Of a stretch of 64,000 bases of DNA, positions 33,632 to 42,417 are shown in pieces. Under the pieces are notes generated by a model, which saw nothing but the letters and a program-made list of their open reading frames with translations, ran no database searches and was not told where the DNA came from. The stretch is from Methylococcus geothermalis (GTDB lineage: Bacteria; Pseudomonadota; Gammaproteobacteria; Methylococcales; Methylococcaceae), in assembly GCF_012769535.1 (NCBI RefSeq), contig NZ_CP046565.1, forward strand, positions 1,068,501 through 1,132,500. The letters run 5' to 3'. Each line of letters opens with the position of its first letter. The stretch's first letter is position 1. The translations under genes were made by a program, and so were the position numbers.

Positions 33632-34753
33632 GTGAAAAAACTTAAGCTACTGATCACCGGGGTGGGGATCGCAACGTTCGGGGAGGCGAATGCCGACTAT
33701 GCGTTGAATCTCTCGCCGGGCGTCACCCAGTTGAGCCGGGATATTTATGACCTTCATATGTACATCCTGTGGATCTGCGTGGCAATCGGTGTGGGCGTAT
33801 ACGGCATGATGGTCTATTCCATCATGCACCATCGCAAGTCGAAGGGCGTGGTGCCTGCGCATTTCCACGAGAACACCAAGCTGGAAGTCGTCTGGACCAT
33901 CATTCCCTTCGTCATCCTGCTGACCATGGCGATTCCGGCCACCAAGGTGATGATCGAGGCTTACGATACCAGCGCCTCCGACATGACCGTCAAGGTCACC
34001 GGCTACCAGTGGAAGTGGCGCTATACCTACCTCGACAACGGCATCGACTTCTTCAGCACGCTCGACGCCAAGAGCAACGATGCGCGCCAGCTGGGCGTCC
34101 GCTCGAATCCCGAAGCGGTGCCGAACTATCTGTTGGAAGTCGACAAGCCGCTGGTGATCCCGGCCGGCAAGAAGGTCCGCTTCCTGTTCACCGCCGCCGA
34201 CGTGATCCACTCCTGGTGGGTGCCTCAGTTTGGCTGGAAGAAGGATGCCATCCCCGGTTATGTGACCGATGCCTGGACCAAGGTCGAGCAGCCGGGAATC
34301 TATCGTGGCCAGTGTGCCGAGCTGTGCGGCCGCGACCACGGCTTCATGCCGATCGTCGTCGACGTCAAGAGCGAAGCCGACTACAACAAATGGGTGGAAG
34401 GACAGAAAGCGCAGGCGCAAAAGGCCGTCGCCGATGCGGCCAAGACCTACTCGATGGCGGAGTTGATGGCCAAGGGTGAGGAGGTTTACAACGCCAGCTG
34501 CGCGGGTTGCCACATGGTCAATGGGGAAGGCATGCAGGGCATGTTCCCGGCCATCAAGGGCAGTCCGGTGGCCACCGGCGACCTGAATACCCATCTCGAC
34601 GTGGTCGTCAAAGGCAAGGGACAGATGATGCCTGCCTTCGGCGACTCCCTGAGCCCCGTGGAGATCGCCGCCGTCGTGACCTACCAGCGCAATGGCTTCG
34701 GCAACGACAAGGGCGATCTGGTTCAACCGTCGGATATTTCCGCGCGGCACTGA
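33632..34753 (+). CDS. coxB: Cytochrome c oxidase subunit II with fused cytochrome c (caa3-type)
   Basis: 373 aa. Signal peptide (about 1-21), two transmembrane helices (about 42-64 and 85-106) and the CuA domain with Cys228 and Cys232 in CAELCGRDHGFM, plus His193, His236 and Met239 as ligands. A C-terminal cytochrome c domain has Cys290-x2-Cys293-His294 (CAGCHM) and a later Met ligand. This is the caa3 form in which subunit II receives electrons through its own heme c. It starts the cox cluster; an AGGAG-like site precedes ATG 33632. Confidence 0.95.
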   Translation: MKKLKLLITGVGIATFGEANADYALNLSPGVTQLSRDIYDLHMYILWICVAIGVGVYGMMVYSIMHHRKSKGVVPAHFHENTKLEVVWTIIPFVILLTMAIPATKVMIEAYDTSASDMTVKVTGYQWKWRYTYLDNGIDFFSTLDAKSNDARQLGVRSNPEAVPNYLLEVDKPLVIPAGKKVRFLFTAADVIHSWWVPQFGWKKDAIPGYVTDAWTKVEQPGIYRGQCAELCGRDHGFMPIVVDVKSEADYNKWVEGQKAQAQKAVADAAKTYSMAELMAKGEEVYNASCAGCHMVNGEGMQGMFPAIKGSPVATGDLNTHLDVVVKGKGQMMPAFGDSLSPVEIAAVVTYQRNGFGNDKGDLVQPSDISARH

Positions 34754-34785
34754 TTTTTCAACGCTTTCGATGAGGTCATAGAGCC

Positions 34786-36411
34786 ATGACAGAGGCAACT
34801 CACGAAGAACACGCCATCCATGACGAGCATATCGCCCACGGCCATCACGATGAACACGATCATCACGGTCCCGCCAAAGGCTTCATGCGCTGGGTGTTCA
34901 CTACCAACCACAAGGATATCGGCACCCTTTATCTGGTGACCGCACTGATCATGTTCATGGTCGGCGGCGCCATGGCGCTGGTGATCCGGGCCGAGCTGTT
35001 CGAACCGGGCATGCAGTACGTCGACCCGGCCTTCTTCAACCAGATGACTACGCTGCACGCGCTGATCATGGTGTTCGGTGCGGTCATGCCGGCGTTCGCA
35101 GGGTTTGCCAACTGGATGATTCCGATCATGATCGGTGCGCCGGACATGGCGCTGCCGCGCATGAACAACTGGAGCTTCTGGCTTCTGCCCTTCTCCTTCG
35201 TCATGCTCGCCAGCACCCTGTTCATGGATGGCGGCGCGGCGGCGGCGGGCTGGACTCTTTATCCGCCGCTGGTGTTGCAGACTGGTGCCTCGCTTCCGTT
35301 CACCATCTTCACCGTGCATCTGTTGGGGATGTCCTCCATCATGGCGGCGATCAACATCATCGTGACCGTGTTCAACATGCGCGCTCCCGGCATGACGCTG
35401 ATGAAGATGCCTTTGTTCGTGTGGACCTGGGTGATCACTGCCTTCCTGCTGATCGCGGTGATGCCGGTGTTCGCGGGTGCGGTGACCATGCTGCTCACCG
35501 ACAAGTTCTTCGGCACCAGCTTCTTCAATGCGGCTGGCGGCGGCGATCCGGTGCTGTATCAGCATCTGTTCTGGTTCTTCGGGCATCCCGAGGTTTATAT
35601 CCTGATCCTGCCGTCCTTCGGCATCATCTCAACCATCATCCCGACCTTCGCGCGCAAGCCGTTGTTCGGTTATTCGTCGATGGTATATGCAACCGCTTCG
35701 ATCGGTTTCCTATCCTTCATCGTGTGGGCTCACCACCAGTACACCGTAGGCATGCCGTTGGCAGGCGAGCTCTATTTCACCTACGCCACCATGCTGATTG
35801 CCGTGCCGACAGGCGTGAAGGTGTTCAACTGGGTCGCCACGATGTGGAAGGGTGCAATGACCTTCGAAACGCCGATGCTGTTTGCCATCGCGTTCGTGGT
35901 CTTGTTCACCATGGGCGGATTCACCGGCCTGATGATGTCGATTTCGCCGGCCGATCTGCAGTATCACGACACCTATTTCATCGTGGCGCATTTCCACTAT
36001 GTGCTGGTGCCGGGCGCGGTGTTCGCGTTGATGGCCGGAACCTACTACTGGCTGCCGAAGTGGACCGGCCATATGTACGACGAACGTCTCGGGAAGCTGC
36101 ATTTTTGGTTGACGACGATTTCGGTCAACGTCTGCTTCTTCCCGCAGCATTTCCTGGGACTGGCCGGCATGCCCCGGCGTATCCCGGACTATGCGGTGCA
36201 GTTCGCCGAGTTCAACGCGATGTCGAGCGTCGGTGCCTTCATCTTCGGTTTTTCGCAGTTGATCCTGGTATGGGTCGTCATCAAGGCGATCCGCGGCGGC
36301 GAGAAGGCGACGGATGAGGTTTGGGAGGGTGCGAGCGAGCACGGTCTGGAATGGACCCTGCCTTCGCCGCCGCCGTACCACAGCTGGACCACCGCACCGG
36401 ATATCAAATAA
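34786..36411 (+). CDS. ctaD: Cytochrome c oxidase subunit I
   Basis: 541 aa with twelve transmembrane helices. The heme a, CuB and heme a3 ligand regions are visible: [11 protein letters not shown] (heme-a His), [14 protein letters not shown] (CuB His plus Tyr cross-link), [11 protein letters not shown] (CuB HH) and [14 protein letters not shown] (heme a3/a His). An unusually His/Asp/Glu-rich leader (residues 1-28) precedes the first helix. It is the proton-pumping catalytic subunit. It lies 32 bp after coxB. Confidence 0.97.
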   Translation: MTEATHEEHAIHDEHIAHGHHDEHDHHGPAKGFMRWVFTTNHKDIGTLYLVTALIMFMVGGAMALVIRAELFEPGMQYVDPAFFNQMTTLHALIMVFGAVMPAFAGFANWMIPIMIGAPDMALPRMNNWSFWLLPFSFVMLASTLFMDGGAAAAGWTLYPPLVLQTGASLPFTIFTVHLLGMSSIMAAINIIVTVFNMRAPGMTLMKMPLFVWTWVITAFLLIAVMPVFAGAVTMLLTDKFFGTSFFNAAGGGDPVLYQHLFWFFGHPEVYILILPSFGIISTIIPTFARKPLFGYSSMVYATASIGFLSFIVWAHHQYTVGMPLAGELYFTYATMLIAVPTGVKVFNWVATMWKGAMTFETPMLFAIAFVVLFTMGGFTGLMMSISPADLQYHDTYFIVAHFHYVLVPGAVFALMAGTYYWLPKWTGHMYDERLGKLHFWLTTISVNVCFFPQHFLGLAGMPRRIPDYAVQFAEFNAMSSVGAFIFGFSQLILVWVVIKAIRGGEKATDEVWEGASEHGLEWTLPSPPPYHSWTTAPDIK

Positions 36412-36463
36412 GCGGTAGGAAACCAAGGGCTCGCCTTCAAGCGGGCCCGCTACGGCAAGGCCC

Positions 36464-36574
36464 ATGGACTTACGCAAGAAGAATCTGATCCTGACGGGGG
36501 TCATCCTCGTCATCGTGATCGGGCTGTATCTCTTCTCCATTTTTAAAGTGATTTCATCGTCATCGCCGTCGTGA
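36464..36574 (+). CDS. Small membrane protein in cox cluster (oxidase assembly)
   Basis: A 36-aa ORF between ctaD and ctaG: a basic N-terminus (MDLRKKN), then one long transmembrane helix (LILTGVILVIVIGLYLFSIF) and a polar tail. Its TGA overlaps the GTG start of ctaG (GTGA). Short one-helix proteins at this position are annotated as cytochrome oxidase small assembly proteins in other proteobacteria. The coupling and placement support a real gene despite the size. Confidence 0.7.
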   Translation: MDLRKKNLILTGVILVIVIGLYLFSIFKVISSSSPS

Positions 36575-37119
36575 GCCACCAGAACACCGAGAGCAAGAAA
36601 CACGGGCGCCTCGTCGGGGGCATCGTCTTCGTCGCGTTGGCGATGTTCGGCTTCGGATTCGCCCTGGCTCCTTTTTACAGCCTGTTCTGTGAAATCACCG
36701 GATTGAATGGAAAGGTGCGTACCGAAGCGGTTGAAGAGGTTGCCTACGACGTCGATGCTTCGCGCGAGATTACGATCGAATTCATCACCGAGCTGAACGA
36801 ACGTATGCCATTGGCCTTCAGCGTGGAGACGCCCAAGATGAAGATTCATCCCGGGCAGTATTACACCGTCAAATTTTACGGCGAGAACCTGACCGACAGA
36901 CCGATGGTGGGGCGTGCCATACCGAGCATCACGCCGGGCACCGCGACGGCATACCTGAAAAAGACCGAGTGCTTCTGCTTTTCGGAACAGAAGTTTGAAC
37001 CGCGCCAGCGCCGGGAAATGCCGGTCCGTTTCGTGATCGATCCGGGTCTGCCCAAGGACATCAAGGAAATGGCGCTTTCGTACACCTTTTTCGATATTTC
37101 CAATACTCAGAAAGACTAA
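36571..37119 (+). CDS. ctaG: Cytochrome c oxidase assembly protein CtaG (Cox11)
   Basis: 182 aa from a GTG at 36571. One N-terminal transmembrane helix (about 14-36) precedes a periplasmic Cox11 domain with the copper-binding CFCF motif (residues about 131-134, ECFCFSEQ) and an upstream Cys (LFCEITG). It inserts CuB into subunit I. Translationally coupled to the 36-aa ORF. Confidence 0.93.
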   Translation: MSHQNTESKKHGRLVGGIVFVALAMFGFGFALAPFYSLFCEITGLNGKVRTEAVEEVAYDVDASREITIEFITELNERMPLAFSVETPKMKIHPGQYYTVKFYGENLTDRPMVGRAIPSITPGTATAYLKKTECFCFSEQKFEPRQRREMPVRFVIDPGLPKDIKEMALSYTFFDISNTQKD

Positions 37120-37155
37120 AGTTGTACCTTCTTCGCATTTCATCAGGGGATTTAC

Positions 37156-38022
37156 ATGGCGACTAGCGCAGCTTCCTATTACCTTCCGCACAAGGCGACC
37201 TGGCCCATCGTCGGCTCCATCGGCCTGACCAGTCTGCTGGCGGGTTTTGCGAACTACCTGAACGGCTTGTCCATCGGGCCGACCATGATGATTCTCGGTG
37301 CTGGCATTCTCGTGACCATGCTGGTGGGCTGGTTCGGCACCGTCATCCACGAGAGCGTTGCAGGGGCTTACAACGACCAAGTCGACCATTCCTTCCGCTG
37401 GGGAATGATCTGGTTCATCACCTCCGAAGTGTTTTTCTTCTCGGCATTTTTCGGCGCGCTCTATTACGCCCGCGTCTATGCGCTTCCGTGGCTCGGTGGG
37501 GAGGGCGAACTAGGGGTTTCCAACGAAATCCTTTGGAAGGGATTCGACGCCGTTTGGCCAAGCAACGGTCCGGGTAAGATCGGCGGCGAGTTCGAGCCCA
37601 TGGCGGCTTGGGGCATTCCGGCGCTGAACACTCTGATCCTTCTGTCAAGTGGCGGCACCGTCACCTGGGCACATTGGGGCTTGCTGGCCGACAATCGCGG
37701 GCAGTTGATCAAGGGGTTGATCGCCACCGTTGCCCTGGGTTTCCTCTTCGTCCTGCTGCAGGCGTTCGAATACCACGAAGCCTACACCGAGATGGGCCTG
37801 ACCCTCGGCTCCGGGATTTACGGCTCCACGTTCTTCATGCTGACCGGTTTCCACGGTCTGCACGTGACGATCGGTGCGATCATCCTGACGGTCGTGCTGT
37901 TCCGCAGCATCCGCGGCCACTTCAGCGCGGAGCACCATTTCGCTTTCGAAGCCGCAGCGTGGTATTGGCACTTCGTCGACGTTGTCTGGCTCGGACTGTT
38001 CATCTTCGTGTACTGGCTCTGA
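37156..38022 (+). CDS. coxC: Cytochrome c oxidase subunit III
   Basis: 288 aa, seven transmembrane helices, with FITSEVFFFSAFFGALYY and GFHGLHVTIGA, the typical subunit III segments. It stabilises subunit I and its proton uptake. It ends the cox cluster and is followed by a strong terminator 19 bp later. Confidence 0.95.
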   Translation: MATSAASYYLPHKATWPIVGSIGLTSLLAGFANYLNGLSIGPTMMILGAGILVTMLVGWFGTVIHESVAGAYNDQVDHSFRWGMIWFITSEVFFFSAFFGALYYARVYALPWLGGEGELGVSNEILWKGFDAVWPSNGPGKIGGEFEPMAAWGIPALNTLILLSSGGTVTWAHWGLLADNRGQLIKGLIATVALGFLFVLLQAFEYHEAYTEMGLTLGSGIYGSTFFMLTGFHGLHVTIGAIILTVVLFRSIRGHFSAEHHFAFEAAAWYWHFVDVVWLGLFIFVYWL

Positions 38023-38040
38023 CACGAGCCGGCCTCAAAA

Positions 38041-38070
38041 AAACGCTGCTTCTGCAGCGTTTTTTTTTTT
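38041..38070 (+). terminator. Rho-independent terminator of the cox cluster
   Basis: AAACGCTGC-TTCT-GCAGCGTTT hairpin (9-bp stem, 4-nt loop) followed by a long T-run, 19 bp after coxC. Confidence 0.95.
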
Positions 38071-38124
38071 GCGTATCGGGAATCCGTACCTGTGGCTCTC
38101 TGCTGGAGACGGGATACCGATAAG

Positions 38125-38138
38125 CTTACTTGATTACC
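38125..38138. repeat. 14-bp inverted-repeat copy (left)
   Basis: CTTACTTGATTACC. The exact reverse complement occurs at 40800-40813. This copy lies at the C-terminal end of the IS1595-type transposase remnant and could be a transposon end. Confidence 0.7.
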
Positions 38139-38645
38139 CAAAGCCTCAGCCAATTTGAGTAGCCTGCCGGGCATGGGCATAGTCCAGGCGGCGGCGTGAA
38201 GGAACCTTGACATCATCGCCCGCAGGTCGAACCGGCGGTTGAAGCGGTGGCAAGATTCAACCAGATAGCGGGGCAGATACTTGGGATTGATCGCATGGTA
38301 AGTGCCATAGATGGCGTTTTTCACATTGCCGATCATCGTGTTGACCCGGGTGAATTCCTCTCGGGTCACGCTCTGCGGCCCGCCACCGGTGACGATGCGG
38401 TAGTGGTGGCAGCCCGCACCGAGGACGACGGAAAAGCAGGCCAGCCCATCCGAATAGACCAGGCTGCCGAGCGCCAGGCGCTTTTTCGCCCAGCGTTCGA
38501 TCGCGTCCGAACGGAAGCCTTGGACCACCTGCGGATTCATGGCGATGGGGTGGTGGTGTTCATTCAGGGCCACCGCCGCCACGATAAGGAGTCTTGTCTT
38601 CGGAGCCCCAGCCCGGTTTGCCGCCGCGGTGCTGGCTCAGCATCG
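38126..38645 (-). pseudogene. IS1595/ISXO2-type transposase remnant
   Basis: The minus strand encodes the C-terminal DDE part of an ISXO2-like transposase: LIVAAVALNEHHHPI, VYSDGLACFSVV, NTMIGNVKNAIYGTYHAI, YLVESCHRFNRRFDL. Upstream, HRGGKPGWGSEDKTP continues the family sequence but in another phase, so there is a 1-bp shift near 38588. The N-terminal half is missing; the sequence passes into LysR-like sequence at about 38645. At the C-terminus the frame runs on past the expected stop towards the cox terminator. Clearly inactive. Confidence 0.75.
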
Positions 38646-38655
38646 CCAGGCATAG

Positions 38656-39063
38656 CCCAGCGGCGTTCTGCGCATCTCCATGCCCAATGATTTCGCCCAT
38701 CTGGTGCTTGCGCCGATGCTTTCGGTGTTCGTCGAGCGTTATCCGAAAGTGTCGCTGGAAATCGATCTTTCGGCGCGGCGAACAGAAAGGGGAGGGGTTC
38801 CTCCGGGACGCGTCACGGCGAACTCGCCCGAACTGCTGGTGAGACTCGCTTGCCAGGGCTTAGGGGTCGTGGCCATGCCCGATCATGACGTGCGGTCTTA
38901 CGTCGATACGGGAGCCTTGACGCCGGTGTTACCCGCTTGGCGGCTGCCGTCGGTCACCGGCTGGGCGGTGTTTGCCGGCCGCCGTTTGTTGCCTGTGAAG
39001 ACACGGGCATTCCTGGACATGCTGGACACCTTGGCGGACGGCGCCGGTGTCGTGGGCAGGTGA
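38656..39063 (+). pseudogene. LysR-type regulator fragment
   Basis: Only pieces of the LysR substrate-binding domain remain: SGVLRISMPNDFAHLVLAPML and VERYPKVSLEIDLSARR, then a jump (via GGVPPG) to RVTANSPELLVRLACQGLGVVAMPDHDV and the normal C-terminus. Roughly 80-90 residues between the two blocks are missing. The helix-turn-helix half is gone and an in-frame TAG lies at 38653-38655. The ISXO2 remnant abuts the broken 5' end, so insertion followed by deletion is likely. It may once have controlled the convergent cys genes. Confidence 0.75.
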
Positions 39064-39104
39064 TTGGAGCGCGTGAATCGGCGCGCGTTCGCAACGGTGC
39101 GGAA

Positions 39105-40772
39105 TCAGATCTCGAAGTCAGGAGCCGCTGCGCGGGGCGGATTCAATCGCTCGAGCACGGCCTCGATGTCGAGCTGATCCGGCGGAACGACCAGGTTGAG
39201 TTCATCCGCATCCGGTGCCAGGCCGGTATCGGCGGCGCAGAGGCAGACGATGCCGGCCTGGACGAAGCTGTCCGCGACCAGGGCGGTTCGATCGCCGAGC
39301 AGATCGGCGTCGACGACGGCGCAGACGTAGCCCCGTTCGAACAGCTGCCTTTCCAGCCGATAAGCCGTATCCAGGCGGCTTGCCCCGGTCAACCAAACAG
39401 TAACGGCCTTCTGGCCGAAGCGGGCGGCACGCTCCTCGGCGGTGACCTTGCGGAAGCCGGCCTCGCCCTGGACGGGTCCCACGATCATGCCGGCGCCGAC
39501 GGTGACGTTGGTCAGCCGGTCGATGACGATGAAGGCGCCGGTGCCCTTGCAGCGGGCATAGGCGTCGAATGCCAGCGGGGCGCTCAGCGCCAGCTCGCAC
39601 AGGCCGATCTCGTTGAGGTTGAGCTGGCCGGCCGGGTGCCGGTCCAGGGTGTTGACGTCGATCCGGTGGCGGATGGCGGCCACCGAGCCGGTCAGGGTCC
39701 GGGTGGCGTGCTTGAGGAGGTACTGCCGCCCGGGGATCAGCGGGGCCTCGGTCATCCACACCAGATGCGCTTCGAAGCGGCTGTCGAGGTGCGGCAGCCG
39801 GTCCGGACGCACCAAGAGGTCGCCGCGGCTGACGTCGATCTCGTCCTCCAGGGTGAGGGTGACGGCCTGGGGCGGGAAGGCTTGGTCCAGTTCGCCGTCG
39901 TAGGTCACGATGGACTGGATCCGGCTGGTGGTTTTGGCCGGCAGCACCAGGACCGGGTCGCCGGTCTTGAACACCCCGGCGGCGACGGTGCCGCTGTAGC
40001 CGCGGAAGTCGAGGTGGGGGCGGTTGACGTACTGCACCGGGAAGCGCGGGTCGTCGAAGTTCTGGTCCTGGGCGATCTCGAGGGTGTTGAGCAGTTCGAG
40101 CAGGGAGGGCCCGCCGTACCAGGGCATGGCCGCGCTCGGGTGCACCACGTTGTCGCCGTTCAGGGCGGAGATGGGGATGAAGCGCACGTCGTGCAGTTCG
40201 AGCTTGTCGGCAAAGGCGAGGTAGTCGGCGCGGATGCGGTCGAACACGGCCTGGGCGTGGTCCATCAGGTCCATCTTGTTGATGGCGACCAGGACGTGCT
40301 TGATCCCGAGCAGCGAGACGATGTAGCTGTGGCGCCGGGTCTGCACCTGCACCCCGTGGCGGGCGTCGATCAGGATGATGGCCAGGTCGCAGGTGGAGGC
40401 GCCGGTGGCCATGTTGCGGGTGTACTGCTCGTGGCCGGGGGTGTCGGCGATGATGAACTTGCGCTGCGCCGTCGAGAAATAGCGGTAGGCGACGTCGATG
40501 GTGATGCCCTGCTCGCGCTCGGCCTGCAGGCCGTCGACCAGGAGGGCCAGATCCAGCTCGCCGCCGGTGGTGCCGGATTTGAGGCTGTCGCGCCGCACCG
40601 CGCTGAGCTGGTCCTCGTAGATCATCTTGGAGTCGTGCAGCAGCCGCCCGATCAGGGTGCTCTTGCCGTCGTCGACGCTGCCGCAGGTCAGCAGCCGCAG
40701 CAGCTCCTTCTTCTCGTGCTGGGCCAGGTAGGCGTGGATGTCGGTGCCGATGAGGTCGGATTGGTGTGACAG
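39105..40772 (-). CDS. cysN: Sulfate adenylyltransferase subunit 1 (CysN), altered start, degenerate CysC tail
   Basis: 555 aa if translation begins at CTG 40772. Sequence is intact: P-loop GSVDDGKST at 31-39, DTPGHEQY and NKMDL of the GTPase domain. After about residue 430 comes a short APS-kinase-like tail ([10 protein letters not shown]...) that lacks the GxxGxGKS P-loop. The start is odd: GGAGGACAACC is followed by ATCTGTCACAC where ATGTCACAC would be expected, a 2-bp excess. No in-frame ATG, GTG or TTG follows the upstream TAA until Met50, which lies after the P-loop. Poor or no expression is therefore likely. The partner subunit CysD is truncated. Confidence 0.75.
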   Translation of the reverse strand: MSHQSDLIGTDIHAYLAQHEKKELLRLLTCGSVDDGKSTLIGRLLHDSKMIYEDQLSAVRRDSLKSGTTGGELDLALLVDGLQAEREQGITIDVAYRYFSTAQRKFIIADTPGHEQYTRNMATGASTCDLAIILIDARHGVQVQTRRHSYIVSLLGIKHVLVAINKMDLMDHAQAVFDRIRADYLAFADKLELHDVRFIPISALNGDNVVHPSAAMPWYGGPSLLELLNTLEIAQDQNFDDPRFPVQYVNRPHLDFRGYSGTVAAGVFKTGDPVLVLPAKTTSRIQSIVTYDGELDQAFPPQAVTLTLEDEIDVSRGDLLVRPDRLPHLDSRFEAHLVWMTEAPLIPGRQYLLKHATRTLTGSVAAIRHRIDVNTLDRHPAGQLNLNEIGLCELALSAPLAFDAYARCKGTGAFIVIDRLTNVTVGAGMIVGPVQGEAGFRKVTAEERAARFGQKAVTVWLTGASRLDTAYRLERQLFERGYVCAVVDADLLGDRTALVADSFVQAGIVCLCAADTGLAPDADELNLVVPPDQLDIEAVLERLNPPRAAAPDFEI

Positions 40773-40799
40773 ATGGTTGTCCTCCCACCATTAGTAAAT

Positions 40800-40813
40800 G
40801 GTAATCAAGTAAG
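40800..40813. repeat. 14-bp inverted-repeat copy (right)
   Basis: GGTAATCAAGTAAG, the exact reverse complement of 38125-38138. It lies 28 bp upstream of the CysN CTG, at the border of the DUF3883 insertion. No 8-bp target duplication is found next to the pair. Confidence 0.65.
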
Positions 40814-40816
40814 GCG

Positions 40817-40839
40817 AGCAAACAGCTTTTGGTTTGCTT
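40817..40839. repeat. Stem-loop downstream of DUF3883 gene
   Basis: AGCAAAC-AGCTTTTG-GTTTGCT, a 7-bp stem with an 8-nt loop between the DUF3883 stop and cysN. Without a clear T-run it may be a weak terminator or an insertion end. Confidence 0.4.
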
Positions 40840-40971
40840 ATCATGGTGCCTGATACGCGCGGGAAAGCAATGGAACTACTTACCTGCCTTATCCGGCCGA
40901 AGAAGCTTCTGCGTTATGTTTTGACCTTTGCTTTCCAAGAAGCGATTTCCGTGAGTTCGACTTTGATAGGT

Positions 40972-41817
40972 TCAGCGAACGGGTTCGACAACATTGAGAC
41001 AACCTCTCCCCCCCTGCATATCTTTATCAACTTTCACGATATATATCCATGCCTGCTCACCCTTGGCGGTTAAGGTATCGAGCTCATTCTTAGTGATATA
41101 AAACTCATTTGGATATTGGGTTGACGACTTTACTTCGATGTAACGCTCCTGACCAGGATATAAGGACTCGATATCATATCCCGCACCCACATCCTCAATT
41201 GCCAACAACGTGACGTATTGAGCGGGGTCGGTACATCCAACATCTGTTAGAAGTCGCTGTTTTTCATACTCGAAAGCGATTAGCTCTCCGGCTCTGCCGA
41301 CGGTAGCTTTAGCATCCTGCAAGCTTTTGAAGTCCACATCCGAAAGCTTGTGTTGCGTAGGTTTCCCGATTGGTTTGGGAGAGGTGGGAGGGCAGCTTGT
41401 GGCTACATAGGCCGGCTCCAAAGCCAGCAATCTTCGTATATCACCAGCATTAAATGCTGCCAATGCGCATTCCGCTACCTTCTCATATTTTGAGGACCAG
41501 AGCTCCTCTGAACCTACCATTAAGTAATGCCGCCCACCCCGATGTTTCAAAGTTGCCTGCTTAGGACGCAACAGCAGCATCTTTTCTGCAATCTTTTTTC
41601 TGTCATTATACCAGAACGTAGACTTTAGGTCAGACTTTAGGAGTACGGGAGGGCCTCCACTCTTACCCCAGGTACCCCAGTTTTTATGGTCCCAAGTCTC
41701 AATGTCGGAATAATCTATCTTCAGTTCATGGCTTGCTATCCATTCCACCCAGTTTTTAGTCTTGGTATTTTCGATAACCCAATCATATGGCTTTATTTCA
41801 CTACTATTTTGTGGCAT
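40972..41817 (-). CDS. DUF3883-domain protein (PD-(D/E)XK nuclease-like)
   Basis: 281 aa from ATG 41817 with GGAGAG upstream. The C-terminal third matches DUF3883: GRAGE at 174-178, then GYD with Asp215, and RYIEVKSS with Glu228 and Lys230, which is the D...ExK pattern of PD-(D/E)XK nucleases. The N-terminal region (WVEWIASHELKIDY, WNDRKKIAEK) is unrecognised and might bind a ligand or DNA. GC content is visibly lower than neighbouring genes. DUF3883 proteins often occur in defence islands. It sits alone between cysD and cysN, splitting an operon, so it is an acquired gene. The nuclease role is inferred. Confidence 0.7.
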   Translation of the reverse strand: MPQNSSEIKPYDWVIENTKTKNWVEWIASHELKIDYSDIETWDHKNWGTWGKSGGPPVLLKSDLKSTFWYNDRKKIAEKMLLLRPKQATLKHRGGRHYLMVGSEELWSSKYEKVAECALAAFNAGDIRRLLALEPAYVATSCPPTSPKPIGKPTQHKLSDVDFKSLQDAKATVGRAGELIAFEYEKQRLLTDVGCTDPAQYVTLLAIEDVGAGYDIESLYPGQERYIEVKSSTQYPNEFYITKNELDTLTAKGEQAWIYIVKVDKDMQGGRGCLNVVEPVR

Positions 41818-41884
41818 TTTTGCTCTCCATCTGGCGACGCTTTTCTTTTGGATTGGCCATTGCGGAAGAGAGCCAGAGTGAGGC

Positions 41885-42385
41885 TTAGAAATACCCTTCC
41901 TTCTTCTTTTCTTCCATGGACCCGGCCTGGTCGTGGTCGATGAGCCGGCCCTGGCGCTCGGAGGTCTTGGTCAGCAGCATTTCCTGGATGATCTCGGGCA
42001 GGGTGGTGGCGTCGGATTCGATGGCGCCGGTGAGGGGATAGCAGCCCAGGGTGCGAAACCGCACTTTCTTCAGCATCGGCACCTCGCCCGGTTCCAGCGG
42101 CATGCGCTCATCATCCACCATGATGAGCATGCCGTCGCGCTCAACCACCGGCCGCTCGGCAGCGAAATACAGCGGGACGATGGGGATGTGCTCCAGGTAG
42201 ATGTACTGCCAGACGTCGAACTCGCTCACCACTTCGCGGATGATATGGATGCTCTCGGATTCCAGGTGCTTTAGGTGGGTCAGCCTGCGCTCGCGCGGCG
42301 GCCGAACGAGGGAGGCGTTGAGCGGCTTTCCCGGAACGGAATATTCGCGGAAAGCCGCCGAACGGAGTTGAGCGCTACGAGCCAT
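41885..42385 (-). pseudogene. cysD: Sulfate adenylyltransferase subunit 2 (cysD) with large in-frame deletion
   Basis: From ATG 42385 the frame reads 34 residues of unrelated leader, then [23 protein letters not shown], the start of CysD, and at residue 57 jumps straight to [20 protein letters not shown] and the normal C-terminus through the KKKEGYF end. About 170 residues of the usual ~300 are missing, including the PP-loop SxGKDS that binds ATP. The join (GAGTTC|GACGTC) resembles a short-homology deletion with the native GAGCTCGACGTC. The frame is preserved but ATP sulfurylase activity is impossible. The leader may be the former untranslated spacer, so the true start may also be lost. Confidence 0.8.
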
Positions 42386-42417
42386 ATGTGACGTATACCT
42401 TAGGTTTCGGGTATGGA

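Noticed and set aside
35710-37389. A 559-codon minus-strand frame opposite the cox cluster
   Set aside because: His/Arg/Asp-rich antisense shadow of ctaD, ctaG and coxC.
38937-40769. A 610-codon plus-strand open frame opposite cysN
   Set aside because: Its composition (Gly, Val, Asp, Gln rich) mirrors the antisense of cysN, and cysN itself shows conserved motifs.
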